Below, piece by piece: positions 8,904-17,762 of a stretch of DNA of 64,000 nt. Below the pieces are notes generated by a model. The model had not been told where the DNA came from, did no database searches, and worked only from the letters and a program-made list of their open reading frames with translations. The stretch is from Flagellimonas meridianipacifica. Lineage in GTDB: Bacteria; Bacteroidota; Bacteroidia; Flavobacteriales; Flavobacteriaceae. The number at the start of each line of letters is the position of its first letter. Positions within the stretch are counted from its first letter, which is position 1. The stretch spans positions 434,001 through 498,000 of the forward strand of contig NZ_PVYX01000001.1 of the NCBI RefSeq assembly GCF_003001695.1, written 5' to 3'. A program made the translations under genes and the position numbers.

Positions 8904-10547
8904 GTGACAAAAAGTATGTTTTTTTTCTTTCTTAACTATTTGAGACCAAATGCTATTAAAGGAATTTTTGCCTCATTGTTACTAATTATCACAAGTTTAC
9001 TATCACTAGCTACACCTTACGTCCTTAAAATCATAATTGATGATATTTTTCCATCTGGGAATTACAGGGATTTAATGAACATCCTAATGCTTCTTCTGGG
9101 AATATACATCATTAGGATTTTAGGTAACCTTTTGTTCGAGGTGTTGTTTACCAGAATTAATCAAGAGACCATTAATGATATTAGAATAGATTTGTTCTCA
9201 AGCTTGTTGAGAGAAAAATTAGGCAAACTAAAAAAAAAGAGGATTGGAGAACTCGTTTTTTTGCTTAAAGATGATGTTGAGACGATTCAAGATGGGGTTT
9301 CATCTTTTGGACTTAAAATAGTTAACAATGGTATTACCATTATTGGCATACTTATCATGCTTTTTGTTTTGAATTACAAGCTTACTTTTCTTAGCCTTTT
9401 TGTTCTACCCTTCATATTTATATCCACGAAAACTTTCTTACCTGAAATTCGAAAATCTTTTAAAAAACTACAAGCTAAAGACTCAGAATTACATGATTTT
9501 TACTTTGAAAGGATTAAGAATATTAGAGTAATAAAAAGCTTCAACACATACATACGTGAAAAGAAAAATGCAACTAGGTTACAACGAGAGCTTATTCACT
9601 ATTATGTAAGAATCTCCTTAATCAAAGGAGGCAGTAATCATCTAACAGGTTTTTTGATAGCCATTGGACCGTTAATAGTTCTCTTGTATGGAGGTAAACA
9701 GGTCTTTGAAGGTTTAATGTCTTTGGGAGCATTAGTGGCATTTTTGCAATACTTGAACAAATTGTATAATCCAATGTTGAATTTAATTAATAGTTATAAT
9801 GAATTGGAAAGGGCAAAAGTATCAATGGCAAGAGTATATGAACATTTTCAAGATAATATCATAACTCCTTCAAGTTTTTCAAATCCAAAAGAATTTGAAA
9901 GTCTATTTCTTAAGAATGTAAGTATAAGTTATAATAACAAACATGTTTTTGAAGAAGTAAATCTTGGGTTTCAAAGGGGAAATGTCTATGGCATAATTGG
10001 AGCAAGTGGGTCAGGAAAAACATCTTTGATTGACCTGATTTGTGGATTTCTAGAACCATGTAAAGGCACAGTTCTTATGAACAATGTGCAGGGGATAAGA
10101 AACATATCAAACTGGAACCAGTTTTACGCTCTAATCGAAAAAGAAAACCAGATATTTTCCGGCGATGTGATAACAAACATAAAATATGGAATTACGAAAA
10201 CAAATCCTCAAGAAATCAAGAATGCTATTGGGCTTTCAGGACTTTTTGAAGTAATAAATAATCTCGAACACAAAGAACATACTGTTCTAACAAACAATGC
10301 CTCTATATTGTCAGATGGTCAAAAACAAAGAATATCTTTCTCTAGAGCTTTTCTAAAGAAACCCCCAATTTTAATTATTGATGAAGCCACCTCTTCCCTT
10401 GATAGTAAAACAGAAGAACTTCTTTTTGAAAATATAAGGAGAGAGTTAAAAGAATCTTTAATAATCTTCATCACTCATAGGACCGCCTCATTGAAATACT
10501 GCGACAAGATTTATGAGATAACCGACAGAAAAATCAATCTGGTTTAA
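8904..10547 (+). CDS. ABC exporter, fused permease and ATPase
   Basis: The 547-residue half-transporter has an N-terminal membrane domain with about six hydrophobic segments (roughly 18-42, 57-75, 136-180, 245-285), then an ATPase with Walker A GASGSGKT (366-373), signature LSDGQ (469-473, canonical LSGGQ) and Walker B ILIIDE (489-494) plus a switch His in ITHR. It works as a dimer in the inner membrane. There is no N-terminal C39 peptidase domain, so it does not cleave a double-glycine leader itself. In this cluster it probably exports the finished product. Start may be GTG 8904 or ATG 8916. Confidence 0.88.
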   Translation: MTKSMFFFFLNYLRPNAIKGIFASLLLIITSLLSLATPYVLKIIIDDIFPSGNYRDLMNILMLLLGIYIIRILGNLLFEVLFTRINQETINDIRIDLFSSLLREKLGKLKKKRIGELVFLLKDDVETIQDGVSSFGLKIVNNGITIIGILIMLFVLNYKLTFLSLFVLPFIFISTKTFLPEIRKSFKKLQAKDSELHDFYFERIKNIRVIKSFNTYIREKKNATRLQRELIHYYVRISLIKGGSNHLTGFLIAIGPLIVLLYGGKQVFEGLMSLGALVAFLQYLNKLYNPMLNLINSYNELERAKVSMARVYEHFQDNIITPSSFSNPKEFESLFLKNVSISYNNKHVFEEVNLGFQRGNVYGIIGASGSGKTSLIDLICGFLEPCKGTVLMNNVQGIRNISNWNQFYALIEKENQIFSGDVITNIKYGITKTNPQEIKNAIGLSGLFEVINNLEHKEHTVLTNNASILSDGQKQRISFSRAFLKKPPILIIDEATSSLDSKTEELLFENIRRELKESLIIFITHRTASLKYCDKIYEITDRKINLV

Positions 10548-10622
10548 AACAGCACATTAATCATAACTTCTTTGGCAAATGCTTTTCTCTATTAAAGAGA
10601 TAACGAACAAATATTGAAAAAT

Positions 10623-11963
10623 ATGAAAACCTATGCCGTCTCAGCACGCCAATTAAGTGATTGGAAGTTGAATTCATACTTAAACCATAACCAAACCCCA
10701 TCTTTTGTAAAAATCGAAGCTACTCTCCCTTCAACAGTCAGTATTAATAATCTTAAAAAAGTCTATGGGTACTTGATTGAAAGAAACGAAACACTGCGCA
10801 CTTTTTTTCCAGAAATAAATGGGGAAGTGAAAATGGCCATTGCAGAACCTAACAGTCATATTTGCGGATTAGAGATTTGTGCAGATGAAGCCCAGGCCAA
10901 CGAAAGCATCAAAACAATCCTATACGAGTTGAAAAACTTATCTCAACCTCCATTGACAAGAGCCATCGTACAGCATCAAAAATCAAAAAAGCTCTTCTCC
11001 TTATATATTCATCATATACTTTGCGATGCATGGTCGGAAAGAATCATTAAAAGGGAGCTTGAAAGAGTTTATTTAGCCAACAAGAAAGGCAAGAATCCCT
11101 TGTTTTTGAATAACAAGCCTATATCTATTAAAGAACATATCGCATCTAATCCCAGACTTCTTCAACAACCTGATCAAAAGAGAATAGTTAAGTTAAAAGA
11201 AAGGATTTCTTCCAATGAGCTGATTATAAATTATGACGTGATTTACAAAAAAAGTGCGCTCATTCATAACAAACCAAAATTGCAAAACAAGGATTGGCGT
11301 AGTTATTCTCAGAGAATATTATATAATAATACTAATGGTGAGTTCATAAAATTCACCATAGAGTCTGATTTATTTAAAGGAGTCTTAGAATTGAGGGAGA
11401 AATCGAATCTCAGTCCTAACACAATACTTATGTCAGTTCTAGCACTTGTTGGGGTTAAATTTACAGGCAGAAATCATATTTTGATTCCGACATTGTTCCA
11501 TAATAGACTGAATCAGGATAGTCAAAATGTAATTGGTAATCTTATTGGGAACGTTTTGGTATACTATAAGGTTGATTTAGAACTCGTCTTTAAAGAATAT
11601 TTAGAATATAGTTCAGTTCTATATCTGAATTCTCTTCGAAAAATGGTCTTTAATACGGAAACGATTAGAGAGATATATGTTCCGAAGCGGTGTTTTTCGT
11701 TTTTCAACTTTTTGGGCGGAGACTTGAATGATAATGGAAAACTCACTAACGAAATCAAGGCAAATAACATTTCCAAAGCAGAAATACCGTGCCCACTGGC
11801 CATCAAAGTAACCGAGTTTCAGAATACTTTTCTTATCGAGGTTTTTTACAATCTATTGTTTTACGACGAGCAAACAATCAGGTCTATAATTATTACTTAC
11901 CGAAAAATTTTGCGGAATGGACTTTATAATATGGGGATTAAAATAAAAAAATTAGTTACTTAG
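10623..11963 (+). CDS. Stand-alone condensation-domain protein
   Basis: The product (446 residues from the ATG at 10623; a TTG at 10614 is less likely) resembles nonribosomal-peptide condensation and acyltransferase-like domains. It shows RNETLRTFF (54-62), the usual second motif, and HHILCDA (130-136), the active-site HHxxxDG with Gly changed to Ala. The catalytic second His (131) and Asp135 are kept. It is a single domain with no adenylation or carrier domain attached. With the ACP and AcpS upstream, a likely reaction is transfer of an ACP-bound acyl group to an amine. Which amine is unknown; ornithine side chains made by the UPF0489 protein are one candidate. Confidence 0.75.
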   Translation: MKTYAVSARQLSDWKLNSYLNHNQTPSFVKIEATLPSTVSINNLKKVYGYLIERNETLRTFFPEINGEVKMAIAEPNSHICGLEICADEAQANESIKTILYELKNLSQPPLTRAIVQHQKSKKLFSLYIHHILCDAWSERIIKRELERVYLANKKGKNPLFLNNKPISIKEHIASNPRLLQQPDQKRIVKLKERISSNELIINYDVIYKKSALIHNKPKLQNKDWRSYSQRILYNNTNGEFIKFTIESDLFKGVLELREKSNLSPNTILMSVLALVGVKFTGRNHILIPTLFHNRLNQDSQNVIGNLIGNVLVYYKVDLELVFKEYLEYSSVLYLNSLRKMVFNTETIREIYVPKRCFSFFNFLGGDLNDNGKLTNEIKANNISKAEIPCPLAIKVTEFQNTFLIEVFYNLLFYDEQTIRSIIITYRKILRNGLYNMGIKIKKLVT

Positions 11964-12652
11964 AGAGTAACGTTGAGGTTACTTCAAAGAAAACATTAAC
12001 TCTTATATCATTTTTAAAATATACTATAAAAATGTAAATCATTACATTTAAAGTAAATATCAAATGAAGCCCATCTGAAACCTTACCATTAATAACTTAG
12101 TAATTGGTCCTTCAATTATTCCCATCCGCTCATTCATTCTAGAACTTTTAAAACTTTGCGATAGCCAAAAAGTTTGGTTCTATTAAAGCTTGGAAATAGC
12201 AATAAATCTTGATTTTTAATACCTTTCATAAACAAGCAGTACGAGATAACAGAGTATAAGCTCGAAAATATGGTCCAGATTATTATCCTCCATTAAAGTT
12301 CATAAGTGATTAGTTAACATGCAACTAGACCTTTCTGAATTTTTATTAGTTGCAATCTGAAGTATACTTCTTCAATTTTGGTGAAACTGGAGGTACCACA
12401 ACTCACAAGAATGTGAGTTACAGGAAAGCGTTCAAATATTGAACGCTTTTTTTGTTTCCAAGCACAATAAATTATTGTCACTTCCAAACTTAGCAAGAGA
12501 ATGGGAGAATTATGCTGAAAGGCGCAATTCGATTTGAGTCTAGTGTTTCGTTGCTACCTCGTTTTCAATGCTTGTCCTTCTTCACTATAAAAACATGTCA
12601 AACTTGAATTAGTTTTCCTTTTTTATAAAAATCTGAGGCAGACTTTTCATCT
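11964..12652 (+). other. Gene-poor stretch at the right border of the biosynthetic cluster
   Basis: No convincing gene lies here. Just at its start three 6-base arms alternate, GTTACT (11955-11960), AGTAAC (11966-11971) and GTTACT (11978-11983), so the middle arm can pair with either flank. Near 12400-12419 an 8-bp hairpin (AACTCACA / TGTGAGTT, loop AGAA) sits 5 bases before an intrinsic terminator. Base composition changes from AT-rich on the left to more GC-rich on the right, so this stretch may mark the edge of an acquired island. No integrase or tRNA gene was seen. Confidence 0.5.
12425..12453 (+). terminator. Intrinsic terminator, nearly symmetric
   Basis: An 11-bp perfect stem AAAGCGTTCAA / TTGAACGCTTT (12425-12435 and 12439-12449) with a 3-base loop runs into a T-tract ending at 12453. 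It could stop transcripts leaving the cluster, although it lies about 460 bases past the last stop codon. A second hairpin at 12400-12419 immediately precedes it. Confidence 0.75.
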
Positions 12653-13660
12653 TTGTATTCTACTAAATTCTTTTTTTTGAAATATATTGAAGAACATCTG
12701 GCACTTCACAAACTGCAAGAATTCCTCAAAGCTAATGGATGGCTGATAGCCGATGAGCATATCCAATCCTTACAGAAAGCGGGAGAAGGAAATATGAACG
12801 TGGTCCTTAGGGTGCAAACCAACCATCGTTCGTTTATCCTAAAACAATCACGTCCCTATGTTCAAAAATATCCGCAGATAGAGGCCCCTTTGGAGCGTAT
12901 TGCTGTGGAGAGACATTTTTACAAGGCTCTCGAAGGCTCTTCCATAGCAACTTCTTTTCCCAAAGTGATAGCCTATGATGCAGGGCAATATCTAATGATG
13001 CAGGAAGACCTAGGCCAATGTGATGATATGGGATATTTATATGGTCAGCGCAAGGTCTCGTCCCAACAAATCAGAAAATTGGTCCAGTTGGCAGGAACGA
13101 TTCACTCTGTTGGTAAGTTGGATACCTTTCCACAAAACCGACAGTTGCGCGAATTGAACCATCAACACATATTTATATTACCCTTCCTGAAAGAAAACGG
13201 TTTTTCACTCAATGCGGTTCAGGAGGGACTTCAAGAGCTTTCATTACCTTTCAAAACGGATGACCTTCTCAAAAAAAAGGTGACAGAAATTGGCGAAATA
13301 TACCTTTCGCAGGGAACCTGTCTCATTCATGGGGATTACTATCCAGGAAGTTGGTTGAGCCAAGAAGACTCCATTTACATCATCGACCCTGAATTTAGTT
13401 TCATAGGTTTTCCTGAGTTCGATTTGGGTATAATGGCCGCTCACCTCACTATGGCCACCTCAAATTTTTTAGTTGTTGAAGAAGTATTGAAAGTATACAA
13501 AGGCGCACACGACCCAATATTGGTAAGGCAAGTGGCTGGTGTAGAAATACTACGCAGGCTTATCGGTCTGGCCCAATTGCCCATGCAGCGCACTTTAAAC
13601 GAAAAAACACACCTTTTACAGGAAGCCCGAAATATGGTACTTTCCGATAAAACTTTGTAG
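12653..13660 (+). CDS. APH-type phosphotransferase
   Basis: The 335-residue protein belongs to the aminoglycoside/choline phosphotransferase superfamily. A Gly-rich nucleotide loop (KAGEGNMNVV), the catalytic HGDYYPGSW (His226, Asp228) and the metal-binding IDPEF (Asp245) are present. The real substrate is not visible; small alcohols or sugars such as methylthioribose are typical of the wider family. No ATG exists before the nucleotide loop, so the start is a TTG (12653 or 12677). The stop is one base before the ATG of the ADP-ribosylglycohydrolase gene, so both are probably one transcript. Confidence 0.75.
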   Translation: MYSTKFFFLKYIEEHLALHKLQEFLKANGWLIADEHIQSLQKAGEGNMNVVLRVQTNHRSFILKQSRPYVQKYPQIEAPLERIAVERHFYKALEGSSIATSFPKVIAYDAGQYLMMQEDLGQCDDMGYLYGQRKVSSQQIRKLVQLAGTIHSVGKLDTFPQNRQLRELNHQHIFILPFLKENGFSLNAVQEGLQELSLPFKTDDLLKKKVTEIGEIYLSQGTCLIHGDYYPGSWLSQEDSIYIIDPEFSFIGFPEFDLGIMAAHLTMATSNFLVVEEVLKVYKGAHDPILVRQVAGVEILRRLIGLAQLPMQRTLNEKTHLLQEARNMVLSDKTL

Positions 13661-13661
13661 C

Positions 13662-15029
13662 ATGTCCATAAAATCAACATTCATCATTTCATTGGTTGCT
13701 CTGATACTTTCCTGTAAGGAGGAAACCCCAAAATTGGTGCTGCCCAGTCCCGTTAAACCGATTTATGGCAAACGGCAAATCGATTTATCCAAAGAAGAGC
13801 TCCACGACCGGGTTCTTGGGGCGTTGGTCGGCTCCGCTATAGGGGATGCGATGGGATTGTCGACCGAAATGTGGAACCGAAAGGATATTCAACGTCGATA
13901 TGGGTATATCACTGGATTAACTCCCGCTACATCCGGGCAATCAGCAGAAGGATCTTGGGCGCACAATCTTCCTGAAGGGGCCACTACCGACGACACCCGT
14001 TGGAAGGTTGCTCTGGCCCGTTATATTATAACCGGCCCAACCCCACCGAATGCAAATGCCTTTGCCCAATTCATTATAGATTATTATCAGGACAATGCAA
14101 AGACGTTGGCTGATCGCACCATACTTGCAGAACCCGACAGCCTAGATGCCAAAATTGAAAAAATCAATTGGATCAAGGAGTGGGCACGTGTGGCGTTAGC
14201 CTTTCAAGAGGGCGGCACATCGTACGAACAAGCCCGTGACCGATTCTATGGAGGAGAAATAAGTTGCGCTGGCATGCTGTACACTCCAATGTTTGGACTC
14301 TTGGCCCTTAATGCCGAATCGGCCTATCAATTGGCCTATGAGCATACCATTTTTGACATGGGATACGGCCGAGACATTTCCAGTATTGCTGCCGTAATGT
14401 GCAATATGGCGTTACAAACACAGGATATGGACAGTATTCTTCAGGCACATGCTTACATCGACCCGTATGCCTATCAAGATAGCCGTTTGATAGGGCGTAT
14501 TCCGCGAGGTATTGCGAGAGGAGTCGAAAACTATATACTAGCGGCCCTTGAAATCGAGGAAATACCCTTGGTACCCTCATTGGTCTTGAATGACAGCCTG
14601 ATTGTCGGAAAAATTGGGGATGCCCCTGCTCTAGTAATCCACAAAGATTCAGTTCGCATAAAGGTTCCAGAAAATTTTCCTGGAAATACGTTGGATTGGT
14701 ATCGACAGGAAGCCATCTATCAGGCACTAGAACGCAATAAACACATGATTGCCTTCCATGCTGGTGAGATTTGGGAAATATTGTATGCAGGACTTTTTTA
14801 TGGAAACGGCGATTTTACAAAGACGATGCAATTCATTGTCAACTACGGTCGCGATAACGATACGGTTGCCGCAATTGCAGGTATGATATTAGGTGCCAAG
14901 GATGGTTTTGACAAATTGCCCGAACCGCTTCGCACACAAGTATTGAGTACCAACAAGGAACTTTTGGGCATTGATTTGGTCGCGCTAGCTCAGGATTTGA
15001 CCAATCACATTTATGAGAGTCGACCCTAA
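13662..15029 (+). CDS. ADP-ribosylglycohydrolase-family lipoprotein
   Basis: The 455-residue protein has a lipoprotein signal ending LILSC, then the ADP-ribosylglycohydrolase fold starting DRVLGALVGSAIGDAMG. The metal-binding sites are visible as TDDT (Thr109-Thr112) and D-x-D-T (Asp398, Asp400, Thr401), so the dinuclear centre looks intact. The family removes ADP-ribose from proteins or small molecules. A lipidated, exported member must act on an extracytoplasmic substrate, possibly a nucleoside or glycoside rather than ADP-ribosylated protein. It is coupled to the APH-type kinase upstream. Confidence 0.82.
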   Translation: MSIKSTFIISLVALILSCKEETPKLVLPSPVKPIYGKRQIDLSKEELHDRVLGALVGSAIGDAMGLSTEMWNRKDIQRRYGYITGLTPATSGQSAEGSWAHNLPEGATTDDTRWKVALARYIITGPTPPNANAFAQFIIDYYQDNAKTLADRTILAEPDSLDAKIEKINWIKEWARVALAFQEGGTSYEQARDRFYGGEISCAGMLYTPMFGLLALNAESAYQLAYEHTIFDMGYGRDISSIAAVMCNMALQTQDMDSILQAHAYIDPYAYQDSRLIGRIPRGIARGVENYILAALEIEEIPLVPSLVLNDSLIVGKIGDAPALVIHKDSVRIKVPENFPGNTLDWYRQEAIYQALERNKHMIAFHAGEIWEILYAGLFYGNGDFTKTMQFIVNYGRDNDTVAAIAGMILGAKDGFDKLPEPLRTQVLSTNKELLGIDLVALAQDLTNHIYESRP

Positions 15030-15266
15030 ATCTTTGACTAAGTCTTTTGGGTGGACATTCAAATTACATAACGGATTCATATCATTTAGACTTCAGCGCA
15101 AGGACAACAACTTATAACGTTGTATCGTCTTATGATGGTTTTCCGTATTAGAAGTTGGGTCAGATGCTCCAGATTTGGACTTTAGAGTGAAGTGTTTTTG
15201 ATTGGTTTTTGAAGATTTCCGTAACAATTGTATTTCAACTTCATCTTTCATACAAACAATCGAAAA

Positions 15267-16112
15267 ATGAAAAAGCAAATCAGCTTCCTTATAGTTGGGA
15301 TAATGGTACAATTATCCTTTGCACAAAACACATCCATTGAAAAGACAAAATCCGACTTTTTCCCTAAGGAAAAGACCAAAGTGTTAGTAGTGGGTATGTT
15401 CCATTTGGACTATCCTGGGCTAGACAACCACAAAACCAAGGACGACAGTAAAATTGATGTTCTGAAGGAACCCAAGAAAACTGAGGTAACGGAACTTGTG
15501 GAGTATATCAAAAAATTTAAGCCAACCAAAATAATGATTGAAGCCGGAACGGATTGGAACAAACGCTATCAGGAATACAGAAATGGAAATTACCGTGATA
15601 AACGCGACGAACGCTATCAGATAGCCTTACGAGTGGCCCACGAACTAGACATTGACAGCGTGTACAGTGTGGATGCCGAAACCTTGCAGAGCGAGCTTTT
15701 TGAAAAGGATTCAGTCTTAGCTAAATCATTAATAGAAAACATAGATTGGAAAGCTAAAGACCCCTATTTGGACAGTGCCTTTAAGTGGTACGATTACCGT
15801 GATACACAAGTAAAACATAAGCATATTTTGACCTATTTAAAGGAAATGAACTCACGGGAGTCGCACAACACCAATTTTGGACTGTATCTTACTGGGCAAA
15901 TGGCCACCAAAGACTATGATGGTGCAGATAACTTTACCATTTGGTGGTATAACAGAAACGTTAGGATATTTTCCAATATTCTTCGGCTAACGGAAGGTCC
16001 GCAAGACAGAATATTGGCGGTATTTGGCAACGGCCATGCAGCAATATTGAGGCAATTGTTCGAGGCCTCCCCGCAATATGAATTTGTGGAATTTGATAGT
16101 TTGGAGGATTGA
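15267..16112 (+). CDS. Exported DUF5694-family protein
   Basis: From the ATG at 15267 the protein has a signal peptide (MKKQISFLIVGI to SFAQ). It then matches the DUF5694 pattern: VLVVGMFHLDYPG near the start, IMIEAG, and a C-terminal FGNGHAAILRQL. These motifs recall TraB/PrgY-like proteins with GxxH sites, which may bind metal. Function is unknown. The in-frame upstream TTG at 15228 would place 13 residues before the signal peptide and is unlikely. It is a single gene with a 237-base leader region in which I see nothing certain. Confidence 0.7.
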   Translation: MKKQISFLIVGIMVQLSFAQNTSIEKTKSDFFPKEKTKVLVVGMFHLDYPGLDNHKTKDDSKIDVLKEPKKTEVTELVEYIKKFKPTKIMIEAGTDWNKRYQEYRNGNYRDKRDERYQIALRVAHELDIDSVYSVDAETLQSELFEKDSVLAKSLIENIDWKAKDPYLDSAFKWYDYRDTQVKHKHILTYLKEMNSRESHNTNFGLYLTGQMATKDYDGADNFTIWWYNRNVRIFSNILRLTEGPQDRILAVFGNGHAAILRQLFEASPQYEFVEFDSLED

Positions 16113-16134
16113 GCAAATCCAGTCTCCCGATAGA

Positions 16135-16809
16135 TTATTTACCGTGTTTCAATTTGACTAGAACACCCTTAATCTTTTTAGGCTCATTGTCTTTGCTTTT
16201 TCTTTTTATGAGGATAAACGATAGGCACATAAAAATCAGGGAGAGCAATAGAACCATCCAAAACGGTTCGATTCCAAAAGACCCAAGTTCCTTTTTACTG
16301 GCGGAATCGGGAAATTCCCAAACTGCAGTTCTATTTTCTTTGGACAAGGCATATCTGTCAGTTGATTTCAGATGTTTGATGAACACAAAGTTTTCCAATC
16401 GATTGTATACATCTGCGAGACAATTGATTTTTATATGAAGGCCCTTTGAAAAATCAAGTGAATCATCCGAAACGAATGTGATAAAAGCTTCATGGGCAAT
16501 CAAGTTCATTTCCGTAATGGACAACTTGCCTCGCAAACTGTTTTCATTAAGCAGAATCCGCTCTCCGAAATACTCACAAAGCTCATCTTTGTAGTTATTC
16601 AAATTGATTCTTGAAGAATCCCTTAATCCAGGTTTTACAAACTCTAAAATATCAAGAAGAGTCTTTGGCGTAAAACGAATGGTCAAAGTGGACGTTTCCC
16701 CGTCCAATGTAAAAGTATATGTCAACTGATTAGGTTGATGTGAAAATAGGGTTGTTGTCCACATGAAAAACAACACAACCAAGCCATGGGAAATAATTTT
16801 GGTCATCAT
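16135..16809 (-). CDS. Single-pass membrane protein, function unknown
   Basis: The 224-residue protein has an N-terminal signal sequence (to about residue 23), a soluble domain of about 150 residues and one C-terminal membrane helix (around 183-203) followed by a Lys/Arg-rich tail. That is type I topology with the domain in the periplasm. I do not recognise the family. It lies 8 bases downstream of the YHYH lipoprotein gene on the same strand, so the two probably work together. It ends 22 bases from the convergent DUF5694 gene. Confidence 0.6.
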   Translation of the reverse strand: MMTKIISHGLVVLFFMWTTTLFSHQPNQLTYTFTLDGETSTLTIRFTPKTLLDILEFVKPGLRDSSRINLNNYKDELCEYFGERILLNENSLRGKLSITEMNLIAHEAFITFVSDDSLDFSKGLHIKINCLADVYNRLENFVFIKHLKSTDRYALSKENRTAVWEFPDSASKKELGSFGIEPFWMVLLLSLIFMCLSFILIKRKSKDNEPKKIKGVLVKLKHGK

Positions 16810-16817
16810 CTACTTTT

Positions 16818-17762
16818 TTATTTGAAAGAAAAACTGGAATCGGGAGTACCGGAAAAGCACAAAGGTGAGGAGGGAAAATTATCCGTGACCACATAAAAAT
16901 ATTCGTTATCTGATTCTGGGGTTTTACCAAACATGCCATTGCACTCGTCCAAACTGGAAATGCCATCCACATATTCGTAATCCTGAAAATAAAGCCCATC
17001 TGGGCATCCATTAGGTGCGCCTATTCCATCCCCTCCCCGTTCTATTGTCTTTAGCTGGTATCCGCTGCTCAAGTCCACTAGAGTGACTCCATCATCGGCA
17101 TAGGCATACTTGTAATAAATCGGAAAACCATCGGCGGCGTATCCAATTTTTACCATTTCCGAACCGTCAATACCCTCCAATGAAACATAATTTGAAGGTG
17201 TACCATGATAGTGATATCGTCCGGTGGGCTGCGCATGGGCGTTATTGCAGTCCAAGCCCAAACTTCTTTCTGATTGTAAGGTCGTTATGTTCCAGTCCCG
17301 GTTAATGGTTCCGTCCGACCCAACAAAATACTCTGCAGTATAGGGTTCTCCTACAACACCCGAAAAATAGATGGCCATAGTATATCCTTGCCCATTCGTT
17401 ACACTGGCTGCAAGCTCTGGCTCCATGGTCATAGTGTAGTTTTCCTTCGTTTCGGCTATGGTACTTGGGTTGCCTGAATTGGGAAACTCCCCCACAAGGT
17501 GATTGGCCACTCCATTAATCGTAATCTTTCTGGTAGTCCCTGAAATGGATTCAGAATACAAGGAAACAATACCCAACTCGGTTTCAATATCAATATCACA
17601 ATCCGTTGGGTCCAAGTTGATGGTAAAAATACTGGACGGATTCGTGCAGTCCAGAAGAGAATCCGAATCATCTTCCAATAGGGTAACTTCAGAATCATCT
17701 GAAGTAGAACACGAAACAAAGAATACAAAGGCAATGCAAGAAATGTGTCTTAGGGATTTCAT
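16818..17762 (-). CDS. YHYH-domain lipoprotein
   Basis: The 314-residue protein has a lipobox (FFVSC) and an acidic linker, then the YHYH domain. The name-giving motif appears in GRYHYHG, followed by GYAADGFPIYY and a C-terminal Cys-containing segment with GCPDG and DECNGMFG. The domain is found in exported proteins of many marine bacteria, often linked to metal or redox stress, but its activity is not established. It is first in a two-gene minus-strand unit with a membrane protein. Confidence 0.8.
   Translation of the reverse strand: MKSLRHISCIAFVFFVSCSTSDDSEVTLLEDDSDSLLDCTNPSSIFTINLDPTDCDIDIETELGIVSLYSESISGTTRKITINGVANHLVGEFPNSGNPSTIAETKENYTMTMEPELAASVTNGQGYTMAIYFSGVVGEPYTAEYFVGSDGTINRDWNITTLQSERSLGLDCNNAHAQPTGRYHYHGTPSNYVSLEGIDGSEMVKIGYAADGFPIYYKYAYADDGVTLVDLSSGYQLKTIERGGDGIGAPNGCPDGLYFQDYEYVDGISSLDECNGMFGKTPESDNEYFYVVTDNFPSSPLCFSGTPDSSFSFK

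Noticed and set aside
12375..12425. A tRNA-like stretch with D-arm-like and anticodon-like hairpins
   Set aside because: The hairpin has an 8-bp stem with a 4-base loop, not a 7-base anticodon loop, and there is no acceptor stem or T-arm.
14308..14727. 139-codon open frame on the minus strand
   Set aside because: It lies wholly inside the ADP-ribosylglycohydrolase gene, whose motifs are clear; the minus frame has no family signal.
15093..15311. 72-codon minus-strand frame in the spacer before the DUF5694 gene
   Set aside because: It overlaps the start and signal peptide of that gene and shows no family pattern.
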